NCBI GenBank assembly: GCA_947424985.1 | Contig: CANDYN010000047.1 | Coordinates: forward strand, 1-8,130 | DNA length: 8,130 bases | Source of the DNA: Rickettsiales bacterium | Lineage (GTDB): Bacteria > Pseudomonadota > Alphaproteobacteria > Rickettsiales > Deianiraeaceae | Reading direction: 5' to 3' | Shown here: positions 5,471 through 8,130 of the stretch, one piece after another | Numbering within the stretch: the first letter of the stretch is position 1 | Layout of the letters: each line of letters starts with the position of its first letter | Position numbers and translations under genes: made by a program | Notes under the pieces: generated by a model | Databases searched by the model: none | Seen by the model: only the letters and a program-made list of their open reading frames with translations | What the model was told of the DNA's origin: nothing

Positions 5471-6646
5471 ATGTTCTTACGTCCATTAAATTTTCTTTTA
5501 GTATATATAGTATCAATATTGCATCTTGCATTATTGATACTTCCGGCGTGTCTATTTATGACTTTAGTCTTAAAATTCGTCTCAAATCTTGATGGAATGG
5601 CAATTGTAAATTACATCATACAATTTTGGTGGATTTGCTTATTTTTTATATCTTTTTTCTGTACAAGCTATATATTCGCTGATTTTGTATTCGGATTTAC
5701 GATAAAAAGCCTGTCAAGGGGGGCAAAAAGAATGGCGAGATTAAAAGAATATAGTGAATTATATAAAATGTTTCTTATTATATGCGAAAGATTTAATCAA
5801 AAACATGTCGAACTTTTTATATCAAATGACGATGAAATAAATGCCTATGCCGTTGGTGGACTTAGAAGATCGGTAATAATATTAACCCAGGGACTTATAA
5901 CACACATCTCGGAAAATTCTGAAAATATCGAAGATTTTACAAAATCTGTTAGCGGAATAATCGGGCACGAAATGTCACATATAAATAATATGGATTTCCT
6001 TCCGGGAATTTTTATGCACTCAATAAAGCTCGCAATAAAAATAGTAACAAAAATTTCAAACGTATTAATACTATTACCGTGTTACCTCCTAGTAATTATT
6101 CCGGTTATAGGATCCTTCGCTAAGAGTATAATATTAAAAACATATAAAGTAATCAATTGGTTTTCAAGCGTTCTAATATATAATCATATCATCCTTCCGC
6201 TACACTCGTTTTTAGCTAAAGCTCTTTCAAGATCTACGGAATATCGAAGTGACATGAACTCAGCCTTAGCAATAGGCGGAGAATGTATCTATCTTGGGTT
6301 GGAGAAAATAAATTTTGGAAAATCTTCGATGTGGCAAAGCGTTTTTTCAACTCACCCAAGCACAAGGTCACGCATGGTTAGAGTTTTATCTATTGAAAAA
6401 GCAAATCATAAAATTATGCCGTCTGTAATGACAGAATTTGCAAATATGTGGTCGCTTTTAATGCTTATTCTAATGACTTGTGTTTTGGCATATAAAAGCA
6501 ATGCGATAGATATTCCAAGATATACTCAAAAGCTTATAATTTTAACAATTGAAAAAACTGTACAAATAAAAGATTTGACACAAAGGGGAATAAATACGGG
6601 AAAGGAAGTATATTCATTATATGAAAAGCTTGGTAAAATATTTTAA
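5471..6646 (+). CDS. M48-family (HtpX-like) membrane zinc metallopeptidase
   Basis: From the ATG at 5471 the product has 391 residues. Two hydrophobic stretches (about 7-40 and 47-75) precede the catalytic region, and another (about 190-220) follows it, so the protein is integral to the membrane. NAYAVGG (124-130) is the usual strand before the active site. The zinc motif HEMSH is at 166-170, and the third ligand is probably E257 in STEYRSD, the family's E-x-x-x-D helix. FSTHPSTRSR (292-301) matches the conserved M48 THPS region. A last hydrophobic segment lies at about 327-340. Relatives such as HtpX degrade misfolded membrane proteins; the substrate here is unknown. The frame is open to a TTG at 5441 inside mltA, but the ATG one base after the mltA stop suits translational coupling. 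RecJ starts three bases after its end. Confidence 0.9.
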   Translation: MFLRPLNFLLVYIVSILHLALLILPACLFMTLVLKFVSNLDGMAIVNYIIQFWWICLFFISFFCTSYIFADFVFGFTIKSLSRGAKRMARLKEYSELYKMFLIICERFNQKHVELFISNDDEINAYAVGGLRRSVIILTQGLITHISENSENIEDFTKSVSGIIGHEMSHINNMDFLPGIFMHSIKLAIKIVTKISNVLILLPCYLLVIIPVIGSFAKSIILKTYKVINWFSSVLIYNHIILPLHSFLAKALSRSTEYRSDMNSALAIGGECIYLGLEKINFGKSSMWQSVFSTHPSTRSRMVRVLSIEKANHKIMPSVMTEFANMWSLLMLILMTCVLAYKSNAIDIPRYTQKLIILTIEKTVQIKDLTQRGINTGKEVYSLYEKLGKIF

Positions 6647-6649
6647 GAA

Positions 6650-8130
6650 ATGGAAAAAGTTAGCGTAAATGGGAAAAAAATCAATATCTTACAGGGCGAT
6701 TTAAAACTTGAAAATGAGCTAATTTCAAATCACAATATTAAACCAATAACTGCATCTATTTTAGTAAAAAATAAAGATATTACACTTCACAATGCGGATA
6801 ATTTTTTAAATCCAAAACTTAAAAATTTGCTTCCGGACCCAAAAAAATTACTCTCAATGGATAAAGCAATTGAAAAAATTTGCCATGCAATTGAAACCAA
6901 AGAAAAAATTGGACTCCTTGGAGACTACGACGTAGACGGCGTTTCCTCAAGCTCTATGATGAAAATATTCCTCAATTGGCTTGGAATTGTGCCGTATGTA
7001 ATAATTCCGGATCGCTTTAAGGATGGATATGGACCAAGTATTGATCTTTTTTCTAGAATGCATAAAGAAAAAATCGATACCATCATCACTCTTGACTGCG
7101 GAACTGTCGCATTTGAACCAATTGAACACGCGGTCAATCTTGGAATGCAAGTTATAGTAATCGACCACCATATCTCCCAAGAAAAAAAACCGATCGCGGC
7201 AGCAATTGTCAACCCAAATCAAATTGGCGATGAAAGCGGACTCGGATATTTGTGTGCTGCAGGTGTTACATTTTTGCTTTGCGTTGGAATCAATTCAGAA
7301 TTAAAAAAACGCGGATTTTTTAAAGATGGGAAAGGTATAAATTTACTAAACCTTGTACCATTTGCAACACTTGGCAGCGTTTGCGATATGATGAAAATGG
7401 TCGGACTAAATCGAGCTTTTTATCGCACAGGACTTGAAGTTTTAAGGGAAAGTATAAAAAATTTCCAAAACCTTGACGACAAAACAAAACAAGCATTTAT
7501 CGGAATAAAAGCTCTAATGGATATCGCAAAACTTGAAGAAATAAAATCAACTTATGATATCGGATTTCTAATTGGACCAATTATAAACGCCGGTGGAAGG
7601 CTTGAAAGTGGCATGATAGGTGTTGATCTTTTAACTGAAAACAGTAAGGAAAATGCAAAAAATTTAGCAGAAAAATTATATCAAATCAATCAAGAACGTA
7701 AAGAAATTCAAACAGGAATTTTAGAAAATGCAAAAGAAAAAGCTGAAAATCTGATAAAACTTGGAAAGAATGTTTTATTTATAGCTTCGGAGGATTATAA
7801 CGAGGGAGTTGTTGGGATCGTCGCTGCAAGAATCAAAGAAACGTACCACAAAACAGCAATAATCGGCGCAATAAAAAACGAAGGTGGGATTAAAATAATC
7901 AAAGCCTCGTGCCGCGCAAGCGATGGAGTTGATATAGGCGAGGCGGTTATATCGGCGCTTGAATCGGGATTAATTTTAAAAGGTGGCGGACATTTTGCCG
8001 CAGCCGGGTTTTCCGTAAAATTTGAAAATTATGACAAACTCTATGATTTCTTTGAAGAAAAATTACTAACCCAAGCAGCTGAATCAACAAAAAATGCAAA
8101 AATAAATATACACACAACTCTTGATATAAC
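6650..8130 (+). CDS. recJ: Single-stranded-DNA-specific exonuclease RecJ (3' end missing)
   Basis: The ATG at 6650 opens a frame of 493 codons that runs off the right edge. RecJ degrades single-stranded DNA 5' to 3' in recombination and mismatch repair. The DHH-family motifs are all visible: GDYDVDGVSSSS (DYDVDG 92-97, motif I), PDRFKDGYGPS (motif II), ITLDCGT, VIDHH (D172-H174, the DHH motif), and LGSVCDMMKMVGLNR (motif IV Asp). After a linker with INAGGRLESG, the DHHA1 region has EDYNEGVVGIVAARI and ends in GGGHFAAAG (445-453). E. coli RecJ has 577 residues, so some 80-90 residues probably lie beyond the window. It starts three bases after the M48 gene and has no clear Shine-Dalgarno, so translation is probably coupled. 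Confidence 0.95.
   Translation, partial: MEKVSVNGKKINILQGDLKLENELISNHNIKPITASILVKNKDITLHNADNFLNPKLKNLLPDPKKLLSMDKAIEKICHAIETKEKIGLLGDYDVDGVSSSSMMKIFLNWLGIVPYVIIPDRFKDGYGPSIDLFSRMHKEKIDTIITLDCGTVAFEPIEHAVNLGMQVIVIDHHISQEKKPIAAAIVNPNQIGDESGLGYLCAAGVTFLLCVGINSELKKRGFFKDGKGINLLNLVPFATLGSVCDMMKMVGLNRAFYRTGLEVLRESIKNFQNLDDKTKQAFIGIKALMDIAKLEEIKSTYDIGFLIGPIINAGGRLESGMIGVDLLTENSKENAKNLAEKLYQINQERKEIQTGILENAKEKAENLIKLGKNVLFIASEDYNEGVVGIVAARIKETYHKTAIIGAIKNEGGIKIIKASCRASDGVDIGEAVISALESGLILKGGGHFAAAGFSVKFENYDKLYDFFEEKLLTQAAESTKNAKINIHTTLDI

Noticed and set aside
6925..7222. Two overlapping minus-strand frames opposite recJ
   Set aside because: They cover the DHH motifs of recJ on the other strand and look like shadows without family features.
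1..8130. CRISPR arrays, insertion sequences, phage genes, tRNA or rRNA genes
   Set aside because: No regularly spaced repeats, transposase or phage-type ORFs, terminal repeats or cloverleaf-like segments were seen on either strand.

Overview
This window is AT-rich chromosomal DNA (about one third G+C by eye) from an alphaproteobacterium. Three things point there: a DksA that lacks the second cysteine of each zinc-binding pair, as alphaproteobacterial DksA proteins commonly do; a Tim44-like membrane-anchored protein next to mltA, a pairing known from that class; and a beta clamp whose start resembles alphaproteobacterial DnaN. The strong A+T bias, tight gene packing and mostly absent Shine-Dalgarno sequences suggest a host-associated, Rickettsiales- or Holosporales-like lineage. 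That lineage guess is inference only.

Layout. Positions 1-679 (minus) hold a TerC/Alx-family membrane protein that runs off the left edge. Diverging from it are rpmG (ribosomal protein bL33, 784-969) and dksA (976-1461), six bases apart and probably one transcript linked to ribosome production and growth control. Positions 1462-1651 have no recognisable gene. A possible 56-residue single-pass membrane protein of unknown function follows at 1652-1822. It converges on dnaN (beta sliding clamp, minus, 1916-3034), and an 11-bp perfect inverted repeat lies between the two ends. Diverging from dnaN is a tightly packed plus-strand cluster: a Tim44-like protein (3131-3835), the lipoprotein lytic transglycosylase mltA (3850-5469), an HtpX-like M48 membrane metallopeptidase (5471-6646) and recJ (6650 to beyond the right edge). 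Gaps are 14, 1 and 3 bases, which suggests one transcript.

How the genes fit together. Three consecutive genes of the last cluster act at the envelope: an inner-membrane Tim44-like protein, an outer-membrane-anchored peptidoglycan-cleaving enzyme and a membrane protease. The fourth is a single-strand DNA exonuclease. The two divergent intergenic regions (terC/rpmG and dnaN/Tim44-like) carry strikingly similar sequences, each with outward-facing sigma70-type promoter elements within a TGTCAA...TTGAC core followed by a T-run. This is the best unexplained structure in the window.

There is no mobile element, CRISPR array, tRNA or rRNA, and I see no obviously new multi-gene system. Most genes are conserved housekeeping or envelope genes; the unusual points are details of sequence and arrangement.
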